Shown here piece by piece: positions 10,827-22,082 of a stretch of 64,000 bases of DNA. Source of the stretch: Polytrichum commune. Its lineage: Eukaryota > Streptophyta > Polytrichopsida > Polytrichales > Polytrichaceae. Position 1 is the stretch's first letter. Each line of letters starts with the position of its first letter. Below the pieces are notes generated by a model that was not told the origin of the DNA, made no database searches, and saw nothing but the letters and a program-made list of their open reading frames with translations. Position numbers and translations under genes: made by a program. Location: the NCBI GenBank assembly GCA_950295325.1, contig OX485809.1, positions 2,044,001 to 2,108,000 of the forward strand. Reading direction: 5' to 3'.

Positions 10827-11463
10827 CAGGGTTGTCTATTGTGTCGTGACGGAGGCTAATCTCGGCATAATGTCATGCCGTCATGACACGTATCCGTCAC
10901 GACATTATGCCGGATGCTGTCTTTATCCTGACGGACTTGAATTTTACCGAATTCTGTGTGTAATTACACTACCCCATTTCGGACACGTAAGATGTAAGAT
11001 GTTCACGTGTGATGACATGTCAACAAAGTAGAGGTAAAGTGGGGAAAAAATTACTAGTGCCCGTCCGCCCCCCCGTCCCAACCCCCGTCCGTCCCCGTTC
11101 CCCCCCGTTCCCGGCCCATCCGCCCCCGTTCCCCCCCGTCCGCCCCACCTCCCTCCCCCGTCTGCCTCCCCCCCGTCCGCCCCCGTCCGCCCCACCCCCG
11201 TCCGCCCCACCCTCGTCCCCCGTCCGCCCCACACCCTCCTTAGTCATATTTTACTACTTTGATTTTAACAGAATGATAAACAGAATGGCAAAATGGTTTA
11301 CCTGGCGCTAGGCATATCCACGTTCACGTCATCCTTTTCTGCCACATAGGACGCCACCTTGGCAAGAAGGTAAGTATTTTACCCACCCTATTAGCTTCCC
11401 CCTAGGTTGACCCTACGTGGACCCTATTGTGTCACCGTCATGACGTCGGGATAGACAACCCTG
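10827..11463. mobile_element. Non-autonomous hAT-superfamily transposon (637 bp)
   Basis: The ends are perfect 13-bp inverted repeats (CAGGGTTGTCTAT at 10827-10839 and its complement at 11451-11463). They are flanked by a perfect 8-bp target duplication ATTGTAAC (10819-10826 and 11464-11471). An 8-bp duplication and CAGGG-type ends are diagnostic of hAT elements. It has no transposase, so it was moved in trans. Near the left end is a hairpin, CGGCATAATGTC (10864-10875) with GACATTATGCCG (10901-10912). A GC-rich minisatellite fills the middle. Confidence 0.9.
11059..11233. repeat. GC-rich minisatellite inside the hAT element
   Basis: A run of degenerate 9-10-bp units of the form GTCCGCCCC / GTTCCCCCC occupies about 175 bp. 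It contrasts sharply with the AT-rich flanks and produces long Pro/Arg or Gly-rich open frames on both strands that are not genes. Confidence 0.8.
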
Positions 11464-11799
11464 ATTGTAACCTATATAGCCGAGAATGCAAAGGACATTG
11501 TTATGAGAAGAGGATCATTATAAGAAGGATTGAAAATTAAGAGAAATTATTAAGTTGAGAGAATGACTCAAGAATGCCTCCTCAAGAGTTGACAAGAAAG
11601 TGAAAGATTAGTAGAGGCATTACCACACATGTAAAAAGGAAATCTCCTCTACATGGAAAGAGAGTATCTAACAACCACTTCATCGTTATTTAGTTGCTAT
11701 CCACACATGTTTTGACGGAAAGAAATTCCTGTAATGAAAACTAACAATAAGGAGATTAGAGATAAGAGTTGAGAGAGAAAAAGTTTAGGAACAAAAGGT

Positions 11800-12080
11800 A
11801 ACTTGGTTACTCAGTGACTCAAAGAAAAGCCACTTGGTTACTCGAAGAAAAATTATTTGTAACTAGCTACTTGGTACTTGAAGAAAGACTACTTGGTCAC
11901 TTGAAGAAATGTTACTTGTTACTAGCTACTTGGTGACTCGGCAAATTGACAAGAAGTTGCTTATTACTTGAAGAAAGGCCACTTGGTTACTTGAAGAAAG
12001 TTACGTGTGACTTGAGATACTTAATTAGAAGAGAAGAGAAGACTTGTTAAGTCAAAGAAGAAGTGAACTTGTTACTTGAT
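11800..12080. repeat. Degenerate ACTTGGTTACTCGAAGAAA repeats
   Basis: Irregular units of 20-40 bp built from CTTGGTTACT, TACTTGAAGAAA and AACTAGCTACTTGG. Related motifs in the opposite orientation (CAAGTAACAAGTCTAGTAACC) fill 14940-15175. Such low-complexity blocks are common in plant LTRs, but no LTR pair was found. Confidence 0.5.
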
Positions 12081-12228
12081 TACTTAGCTAGTTGTCACCA
12101 AGAAGAACTTGTTATTTGATTACTACCTCCACTTCAACCCCATCTTGTGAACTGAATAAGGAATCCCACCCTTATGATCATGATCGAGTAGGGGACATTC
12201 TTTCACAACCTAAACAATTACTCAAATC

Positions 12229-12912
12229 AGATCAACCTTACCCCGAATCTAGTTCAACTTACAACCAATACCACAGACACCTACACTTCAAAAACCCAAA
12301 CCCCCCACCCCCTCGAAAGCAAGGCCCAACCCCCTCCACGGATTTGCCCCGATCACACAAACAAAATTCAACCTTGCCCCAAATTTGATTCAACTTCCAA
12401 TCAATATCATAGACATCTACAAATCAAAACTCAAAAACCCCCACCCCCTCGCAAACGAGACCCAAACTCCCTTCACAAATCTGCTCCGAATCCACAAACA
12501 AAAATCAACCAACCTTTGCTCGAATTTGATTCAACTTACAACCGGTACTACACACACCTACACTTCGAAAACTCAAACCCCCCCACCCCCCCCACCCCCC
12601 CACCCCCTCGGAAACAAGGCACAACCCCCTCCCCCCCCCCCCCCCAAACACAGCTGCCCTGAACCCACAAACAAAAGTCAACCATCCTTGCCCTGAATCT
12701 AATTCAACTTACAACCAATATCACAAACACCTACACTTCGAAAACTCAAACCCCCCACCCCTTCGGAAACAAGGTCCAAACCCCCTCCACAAATCTACCC
12801 CGAACCCATAAACAAAAATCAACCAACCTTTGCCCAAAATTTGATTTAACTTACAACCAACACATATACCTACACTTCAAAAACTCACCCCCCCACCCCC
12901 TTGAAAACGAGG
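12229..12912. repeat. Tandem repeat, ~141-bp period, about 4.7 copies
   Basis: The landmark TTCAACTTACAACCAAT starts at about 12248, 12389, 12530, 12703 and 12846. Units also share ACACCTACACTTC.AAAACTCAAA and a C-rich tract. The third interval is 173 bp because its C tracts have expanded (12585-12650). Proline-rich open frames here are a by-product of the C tracts. Confidence 0.8.
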
Positions 12913-13950
12913 TTGCGGATGATGTCACTGCCTTTACTTTTGGCTGCGCTATCTACCAATGACATTGCTCCTACACCATTCATGATTTCATGTTGTTCTC
13001 ATGGTTTGTTTCTTTCTTAAAGAGGCTCTCAATAACCACCATTCATTTGTTCACAGTATTTTGACAATGTTTAAACTTATATTAGTTCATTTTGTCTCCC
13101 TCGCTTTGCACATTCCAATATAAGGAGCCGAATAGTATGTCTCTATTATGGGGTGAGTTATATTGCGTGAGTTGGGTGGGACAAGTGAGAGGGGATGAGT
13201 AGTATGCGTGTGTGATTTTAAAGGATTCTATTAATAGTTTGGTGATGTGTGGGTGTAGGGTGTGGTGTAGGTTGGTTGGTCGTATGTTTTTTGGTTTTTT
13301 CTTAGGGAGAGTGGTTATGTATCTCTGGATTAGCCATAGTATTTCGGTTTCGAAGTCTTGTGGTGGGGAATGTAGGAAGGTGGTTAGGTGTGGGACCATT
13401 TCAAATTCAGGGCCTTTTCATTTAATTTATGACCTATACATTCCATGGAAAAAGGTCACAAATTTTTACTATTTTGGGAGAATCTAGAATATTCAGAGTA
13501 TATTCCATTCTTTTAAAATACATTTCTAAATTTAGTCTAGGACGTTTACCATTTTTACTTCCTCTCCGCTCACCGCTCACATAGGAGTGTCATCCGGTCC
13601 AATGCTACTAGCGATGAATAAATATTTGGATTTCATGTTGTTTATCCTTCCCACCCCTCTTATTACTAAACCCTAAAATCATCATTTTTTAGGCCAAAAT
13701 TCCACGGTTATAGGATATTGGTGACCCTATCACCAAATATTTCACCTTCCTCACCGCTCACAAGTTACCGCTCATCGCTCACCATTCATTGCTCACCGCT
13801 CACAAGATAGCACTCCCCTAATCCTTAGAGAATGAAATTCCTTTGGATGATTATGACCACATGTGAGAAAGACTATTGGCCAAGCTAAAAGAGCTTCACA
13901 TCAAACTTTGAAGCGTTTCATTCAAAAATTTGGAGTCTTCATGTAGGATA
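12913..13950. repeat. Gene-free DNA with CTCACCG short repeats
   Basis: At 13563-13580 and 13750-13805 there are clustered CTCACCGCTCAC units (GCTCACCGCTCAC, GCTCATCGCTCACC). Nothing else was identified. Confidence 0.4.
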
Positions 13951-13998
13951 GATGTGAGCCCGAAAATTGTGCTCACATGTTAATTAACCTTAACATAA
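13951..13998. repeat. Left member of a widely spaced inverted pair
   Basis: GATGTGAGCCCGAAAATTGT and following GCTCACATGT match the complement of 19950-19995 (ACATGTGAGCACTGTATTGG, GCTCACATGG), with similarity continuing into TTAACC/GGTTAA. The pair is about 6 kb apart and might be the decayed ends of an old element. Confidence 0.4.
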
Positions 13999-14098
13999 AT
14001 TGTGGGAAATGGAAATGCAATTTAAAGAAGTCAACCTCACCCTTAGGAAGAGGTAAAATGAATTTAACTAAAATAAAAGGGGTAAGAGCAATTAATGT

Positions 14099-14660
14099 GT
14101 GTGGGAGGATGGAATCTTAGAAGGTGAAGGCCAAGGAGAGAGGTCAAACCCGTTTTTTTTTCGGGCGGCCCAAAAAATGCCGGGCAACGCGAGAAAAAAA
14201 GGAAAAGTTGGAGGGGTCTCGGGAGGTGGAGGTGAGAGAGCTCATTTTGTGTGAGACTGGGGGGGGGGGGGGGGGAGAGAAGGAAAAAAAAGGAACGCGG
14301 AAGCCCTGCCGCGGAGAGAAGTTTGAATAGGAGTTATCTCTCTCGGGTGTGGATTCCGGGTACTCCATCCAACAATTGTGGACCCAAAGGGGGAGAGAAA
14401 GAGAACGGGATTGGGGTGATAGGGATGGTGTAGACAGGTAGTACGCCGTGGATGGAAGAAAAATGCGTGGAAATAGTGGTGACGTGAGGCAGCGCCAGGC
14501 GATTGCCGCATTTTCAGGAACGAGGACGAAAAAATCAGCAAGGGTGCTGATCCATGTGTGTGGGCGAGCAAGTTGGAGGATATGTGGGAGATTCGAGTTG
14601 CCTGAGGTGTTCGGAAGAGTGAGCACACGAATGGTGGGAGAGCTTAATACACTATGAGGC
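14099..14660. other. GC-rich island without a recognisable gene
   Basis: This segment includes a run of G residues (about 14262-14276) and several overlapping open frames on both strands, none with a recognisable motif. It may be the remains of a promoter/5' UTR or of transposon DNA. Confidence 0.3.
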
Positions 14661-14939
14661 TCTGGTGGTAACGGTCTCGTCCTTGTTTGACATTGTGGAT
14701 TGTAGTTAGGTTTTTAGGTTTGGGTTCATACTCTCAAAAACCCCAGGGAAGACCAAATAAGTGTCAGGTGTAAATTTAGTGTGTCATAATAAGATTAATT
14801 GATAGGTTGAAATGGTTATGAAATGCTTTTGACAGTCAATTAACTTAGGTTTCACTTTCTCATTTATACTTAGTGACCACCTGTGAGGGCTACTTAACTT
14901 ATAAAGAGTCTAAGTGTTCAAGAAATAAATTATCATCTT

Positions 14940-15175
14940 GTTTTATTCATCAAAAGTCTAGTAACGAGTAACCGGGACCGAGTCTAAGCGAACGAGTCTT
15001 GAGCGTCTTAATCGACCTAAGTCAGTGTCACGAGTCTAGTATCGAGTCAAGTGCCAAGAGTCTAGAATCCAGAACCAGAGTCTCAAGTAGACAGCCTAGT
15101 CACCAGTGCCAAGTAGACAGTCTAAGTAGCCAAGTAACAAGTCTAGTAACCAATAACCAGTAGACAGTCTTGTGT
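14940..15175. repeat. Degenerate AGTCTAGTAACC repeats
   Basis: Irregular units of AGTCTAGTAACGAGTAACC, CAAGTAGACAGTCTA and similar. The motif family is the reverse complement of that at 11800-12080. Confidence 0.5.
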
Positions 15176-18100
15176 CATGAGAAGCGTCTGGACACATTAG
15201 CCATTGGGAAGGAATAGGCTTTATACCTGCCTTTGCTGGAACTCCCAACCGATATGGGATAAAGGCGCACTTGACTCCCGTGACTCCTTCTTCACAGCTT
15301 CTTCCTTGCGATCGACCACTTCTACACTTTTCGACTCTCCTTCTTCGCGGTCGGAAACAGGTTCATCACAACACTTCTTCCCTCAAATGCATTCGAACTT
15401 AGACACCTCATGATGGGAAGTAATCACTACGCCAATTCCCTGCATCAAACAAAGTGTTTCAACATAACAAACCTCACACCTCCTTCGGCAACGATCTCAA
15501 TTACATGCTCCCGAATTCTGTTCAGTAAAAGAAATCCTCCACGACCGCATCCGATTTTCCCAGGGAAGAATCACCTTCTCCTACACAATTTGAATGCCAA
15601 GTATTTCCTTCTCGGAACACGCGACGCGCAAAAAGAAATCTCAGTTAATTGCTCCCCTCGAATCATACTACATTACCTTGAATATTTGCTGGTTGACTTC
15701 TCGATTAATTAAACGGGTTGCTCTCACCCGAATTCTTCAGGGGAGATTCCTCTCTCCTTCTACATCATTACGCTCGTTATCACTAATCCCTAGATTCCAC
15801 GATAAAAAGCTTCTCCTTCCTCAGGTATATGTCTGCGAGTGAAATCTTAAGGTTATCTATTCCCACTCAAGCAAGTGACTTTTACCAAGCAAAGGGAATG
15901 ACTTCAAAACCTTCGGCCAGGCTAAGTAATTCATTTCTTTTCACAAGAACTCCCTGATCCCCTTATCCTTCAATCACACAACACCTGAGAGACTTACTGT
16001 ATTCTGAAGTTAGTCGTGATCCGAATAAGATCTCTATTATTGTTCCTGTTTCATAATTCAAAGTTCAAACACTAAACTCATATCATGGATTCGGGCTCCT
16101 CACTGTCCCTACACTTTCTTGCTTTTTCCCATGTCCGTCATCATCAAGGTGTGAAAACCTTTCATCACCACAAAGAGACTCAATTTGTCCTTTCACAGGA
16201 ACAAACCTTCAGAGTTCACAATCATATTATATTTCATTTAGATGTTGACTTCCTACCACTTCAAGTTCCCTCAGGAGTAACCCCAGAGACTCTTTCAAGG
16301 TATGGACACTACTTTCTCTTTCTTCTCGAGAGGAATATTAGACTTACACTAGATGATCTCGCATAATTAAACAAGTCTTGTGATCACAATGGAATTTCAC
16401 ATTCCACCTGCAACGTGCAAATATAATTGAATACAAGGATCTAAGAGATGCAAACTGTTTCCCACAGTTCACTTTTTATTACTTATATTATCAAGAGACT
16501 CTTCAAGATTAAATCGGGAATTCACTTCCCTGAAAAGACCACCCAAGTAATGGGTATTGCACTGGTTGGTACGAGAGTGTAAATTCTTGGAAGCTTATTA
16601 TGTGACGGAGAGTTTCTCACTCCCCTATCTGTCACTGACTCCTTCACAAGAGTAGGATGAATTAGATTTCCTCTTGACTTACTCCGAATTAGGGACATTC
16701 ACTGTCCCCACATCAACTGTAGCTTTTAAAAATCTTAAGACACTGTCCAAGAAGTTTTGGACTAGACGGTTTACAATACAACCATGAAACACATACGAGT
16801 TCCTTCAAGAGTTTCACACCCTTGGATAAAAAAATTCCACAATAACAACAATGCTCACACTTCCCACTTTCACAATTATGGTAACAACTCCATAACACAC
16901 ACACCGATCCAATCACAAGACTTTCAATTTCACCTTCACAACTCACTAAAGAAGGATTTGATAATGGCACTTTGTATTGATATAAAAAGAGACTGTACAT
17001 ATAAAATTAAGGGCTTCACACCCTGAGAGTTGAGGAATTCACTCTCTTCACGAGAGGAAGATCAAAATTACAATGCCCCTTGTTTTCTCCTTCCTTCTTC
17101 TTATCTTTCTATCCTCAAAAGGTGGTGACTGTCTACAGCTAGGATTCCAAGTGCTACTTCTAATTGTCACATGTGAATTCCATGCCCCCTCATATCCTCT
17201 AAATTCTGGGCAGCAAAGGGAATTCTTCTTTCCTAGCCTGTTTCCATTTCGGAGTGACTAAGTGTCTAATACTTCACTATTTTACTAGTCTTGAGTAAAA
17301 TTTATCATTCATTTACATCTCAAAACTAAAACTTAAGCATTCAGACCAAAAAATGGTACCACATGGATTGATTAGAATGATAGCTCCCGGTCGTGCATTG
17401 ATAGGACGAGTGTTGAATGGGCAGCATGAATGTGTTGGTGGTCGTCACCAATTGCTAACCAAGGACTTAGATGCATGGATAGCCTATGAAGGGTATTCGA
17501 CTAGTTAGTAAAAGGGAACAAGGGGAGCCTCTCTCTGTGGAAGCCAGGGTGGCTGGCATTGCGGTGACACTGATCATCCCTGGTTTCTGAGCGCAACATG
17601 GTTAAGGCGCAACATTGGATGTTAGATTGACAAGTGCATCAATAGGCAAAGCGCCGTATTTGCATTTGGGGGATCTTGTGTTGGGATCTCTACAGCTCCG
17701 GGGAATTTGGCCAGGGTGATGTGTTGTGAGGAAGTTGAATGGGTGGTTAGTTGTGGGTGCCTGTCGGCTTTAAAATTGTAGTACAAAGAGTTAGGAGGCG
17801 GGGAAGAGGCTGCTAGTGCACCTTCTGGTTTGGAAAAGCAACCTTAGAATTGTGTTCCTAGGATTGGGAGAGGATGTCCAAGCATTCATACACTAGGATC
17901 TCCCGCGGGGCTTCATCGGCGTTAAGATTCTCAAAAATTCGTCTACATAATAAAATACTAGAAGGGAGCCAGGTATTGATCTGGTTGTCCATTCCGTTGA
18001 GAGTGGCATCCAACTCCACAAGGGGAGTGTAACATGGGAAGTTGGGTGATGGGACCATGAAGGGGGAGCGAAAGGGATTGGCATGGGAGCGAAAGGGGTG

Positions 18101-19949
18101 GAGTGTCAGCCACAAACCCCCACCTTTGTGCGTCGTAATCCGGGTGAGAGCTCATGGCTCACATGTACTTGTACAACCTCTTTTAGCCCTTGCAATCAAT
18201 CTCCCAATGCCCCACCCAAATGAACATAAACCACACAACTTTTTATTCAAATGGGACAAGGTCCAAGTATTTAAAAATACTCTTTGCTCTTGTGATCCTT
18301 GCTACCCGAAATCATCTACTAAATATCAACACGACTCCAATCCTCAACTCCACAACAATGAACTAGTAACTGTCCTAAGCCATTCTCTGATAGCATTGGA
18401 GTAATACCAAGTTATAACGTTGGTTACCCTATGCCCACTACCCCTATTGTACTAATAAATCAATTGACCACATTGCTAATTTCTACCCTCCCTTACAACA
18501 TTAGTCTCACTAATTCCTAATCCACAACAGTTCTACCACTAGGGATTTACTTAATTCACCCAGCCACCTTCCGCTGGACTCCAGCCAACCCCTTCTGTGC
18601 TAAGCTTCAACCTCTCTTTACCCCCTGGTGACTATAATTTTCTCGAAATTGCTAAGAGGGCTGCTGTCCTTCGGCTGCCTCGAGCTCAGCAACTACTTGA
18701 TGTCTCCTGTATCAACCATCCATGCTGGAATGTGCCACTGTCCACCTCCAAAACTCACTGTGGTAGAGTTGCCCATGAGGAGACTCCTATGATCTTTCTC
18801 CATCTAGGGCGGTGCAATGCAGCCTGATCTGCAACTTGGAGGAATCAATTTGAATTCCCCTGTAGTCCGAAAATCACCTTCCCAGAGAAATTCCTTCGTT
18901 GCCCAACCGCTGGTAAGATGGTCGCTTCCCCATGTGGATTTTGAATCCTAGAAATAGTAATGCCTCGTAGTTGTGCCTTGCTAGCTGCGGAGAATTTATG
19001 TGCACTCTTTCCAGCATTCCTAGATTCAGGGACAGAGGAGGCACACTGAACCTCCTTCGGCCGCACAGCTTCCACCTACCTCCACTGAGCCTCAGCGCTC
19101 AATCTTCACTCTTCCTCTCTATGCCTCCAGCCCCGACCATTTTTGAATGTGCACCCCCTGCCCAAGCCTCGGTGTTGGTTTGCCTAGCCTCTGACCTTTC
19201 CACATTGCACAACAGCTCCCTCATCACGTCCAAACCTTCCTCGCCGACATTCCTTACTCTCCGAAGGTTGAGCTACCCTCTCGGCACTGTGCAAGTGCAT
19301 TCAACTACTTGTCCATCGCGTGAACCCTCTCCCGAACTGCTCCCACGTGACCATTCTCCCTGGATCTCATTACCTGAGCGATCAAAAACAGTTGGCTTCC
19401 GCTACCTCAGCGATTGCAACTACTGCCACACATTCTCATCCTTCACCGAATCCTTGAGCGCCGACGCCCAACATTAGTCTCCACCCCAGTAGCATCTATC
19501 TGCTGCTTTTACTACAATGTGCCTGAGGTAGCTTAACTCCTCCCTCCTCGCAATCCATTCCAATAGTTCTCCACCTCGGTCACATTCCCAAGTGCGGCAG
19601 GGCTTCGCCCCCGTTGCCGCAGACCATCGTGCTTGCCCAGAGAGAGAGAGAGTGCCTTGCGGCCTCCGCAACCGTTACAGGTCCAGAGGTCCGGAAAATG
19701 CTAGGGTGAGCAGTGCTCCCCCCCTAAAATGAACAGTCACACTGCCTAACTAAACCAAATAAAACCCAGCTCACGTTGGCCTAAGAATGAAGCCTAAGAA
19801 AACCCTTAACTAACTTCCAATTCACTCACTCTACTCTTCAAGCACTAAATACTACCATACAAGTCTAGAGTTGCAATCCAACTCAAAGTCCCACTCTTTT
19901 TATGTTTTTGAATGCTTGACTAAAAATCCAAACCTAGGTTTTAATAGAT
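15176..19949. other. Gene-free, probably old retrotransposon debris
   Basis: About 4.8 kb with moderate GC content and many short open frames on both strands, none with a recognisable motif. 15700-17300 is rich in short GAATTCACT, TTCACTT and CTCTTTC-like words, a texture common in degenerate plant LTRs. No reverse transcriptase, integrase, tRNA or rRNA was seen. Confidence 0.35.
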
Positions 19950-19995
19950 AAAAAGGGTTAAGAACACATGTGAGCACTGTATTGGGCTCACATGG
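19950..19995. repeat. Right member of the inverted pair with 13951-13998
   Basis: See 13951-13998. ACATGTGAGCACTGTATTGG and GCTCACAT are the inverted counterpart. Confidence 0.4.
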
Positions 19996-21539
19996 AGCGA
20001 CGGCTCCTGAATTGAGTAGCGGCCGGCTCCTTGTAAGTGTTGGGTTGAAGAGGTAGAATTGCATGGTGTGAATTCATCTGGAGGTGAGGCAGCTGCAAGG
20101 TGAGCAAAGAGTCGAACGCTGAATTGGGCAGAATGGAAAGGAGAGAAGGAGGGGGAAATTGACGGATTAACGGGCTATGTGCACAACGCTACGGTCATTT
20201 GGTGAATGCCAGGCAAACCGACTGGGAACTCATGAAGTGACTGCTCTCGGTCCGACCTCGGAGCTCGAGGAGGGGCTTGTGGGCATTGACGTTTGTCCAA
20301 TGGGCTGGGACTCTGAGGAAACAAGGTGAAGGGTGGTGACCAGGACCTACCTGGGAAGAGAAAATGAGTTCACAACCCCGCCACTGGGAAACAATTGGCC
20401 TCTGGAAGGGTGAGAGCTAGTTGATAGCAGCTAGCTGGTTTCTTCCTACGGGAGCAACCTCAGCACTTGATGCGTCCCGGTTACGGGCGAAGAACAAGGG
20501 AGATGCACGACTTCACCAATTCGACCGCAACTAGAGGTGGAACTAGGGGGAAGTTGCGCCTTACCAAAGGTAGAATGTTAGCAATAAAAATTGAAGCATG
20601 AATAGGACAATAGGTAAAGGGGGGGGGGCTAGGCTTAATGTGTAGAAGGAGTGTAATTAGACCTTAGAAAGGGGGGTGATTGGGTAGGTATAGTGCTCAG
20701 TACATTGTACCACATTCAAGTGTTTGTTAACACTTGAATGCCTTTAATGAAAAGGGTGTTATACACACCACTTCTCCCACATGAATTAAATTAAAGTTGC
20801 ACATGTGAATGGGAACTTGGGCGTGTGAAGAGGAATCCTCCACTCGGACTAGGACGCATTAAGAGTGGTTGGGATTCTTGCTCAGAATAGACTCACACAA
20901 CGCTAAAAGAAACACAAATGAACATTGAAAGGGAAACTGATAAATAATGAACCTTGTCAAATGAGAATAAGAAAGCAAGAGCGCCGGATTGTTACACCAA
21001 TGTGAAATTATTCCTTATGGAGGTTGCTTAATCGAAGATTAGATATTTCCAAGACATTATTGTTGGAATTAGGTTTTTGGAAGGATTAGAGGAGTTTTGT
21101 CTTGGATAATGTCCTAATGACAATATGTGTTGCGTGATGGGGAGCAAAGGAAAATGGGGCATGGACTAGCCAAAAGTGCTTAGTATGTGGTGGATGATGA
21201 TTGGAACTAATCTTTCCAAGGATGAGGTGTTAGCCTTGGAGAACGTTGGGTTCCAACTACAACAAAAGATGGCATTATCAACGCAACACAAACTTTCAAC
21301 AATCAATACAAGAAAAATGGGTGTTAATAGAATAATGCTTTAACATTCTGATGTTAAATGGATTGTTGATTCACATCATTTTGGAAAACATGTAAATATT
21401 GACAACATGATGAAATATTTGATAATTAACCACAAACAATCATGAGAAGATTGCGCATAGAGAAATGAAAGTCCACCAAAGATATAATTGATCCAAGTGT
21501 AGGTGGACTTTGATGGAAGAAAAATGACTCTCATGTATC
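19996..21539. other. No gene seen; short perfect hairpin at 20713-20740
   Basis: CATTCAAGTGTT (20713-20724) and AACACTTGAATG (20729-20740) form a perfect 12-bp stem with a 4-nt loop; a G7-8 run lies near 20620. Otherwise nothing identified up to the transposon at 21544. Confidence 0.4.
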
Positions 21540-22082
21540 CTTCAACACCGGTTTCGTTAAAAGTGCACATAAGCATGTGCATTTTTTTGGGGGATTATTT
21601 TTTAATATTTTATTCTCAAATTTTGGAATGATTGCATAATAAATTCGTACTTTGACACAAATACTTTCAAATATTATTAGTTTCAAATATTTCCAATACA
21701 AGGCTAATACACTATATGACCATCATATATATATATATTGTGTTTAACTTTTTTAGTAAAAAAATTTACGTTATAAAATAAACCAAGGGAATAAAACACA
21801 TCCATTTGTGTATAGCTTAAAAAACATTATTTATGAACCTAATGAAAAGTGCGACACATACACCTCACCCTTGGACCAAACACATGAAAATATATTGAAA
21901 CTAAGTGACACAACATTTGCTTCATCATAGAAGTAATAATATTGAAATTGATGGTTCCAAAGAAAATAACGACATACTTCTGTCATCTTATATTGAAATA
22001 TCAATATATAATATAACAAACATTTTTCTTTCCAAACTATATATATCTATATAATAAAATACGAATATGAACTAAAATAGTT

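Noticed and set aside
11009-11311. Pro/Arg-rich and Gly-rich open frames
   Set aside because: Products of the GC minisatellite inside the hAT element, open on both strands.
12092-12696. Proline-rich protein-like frames
   Set aside because: They arise from C-rich tracts in a 141-bp tandem repeat and have no conserved start or motif.
14144-14628. Overlapping minus-strand frames of 128 and 160 codons
   Set aside because: Two frames plus plus-strand frames are open together through homopolymer-rich DNA; no motif supports any of them.
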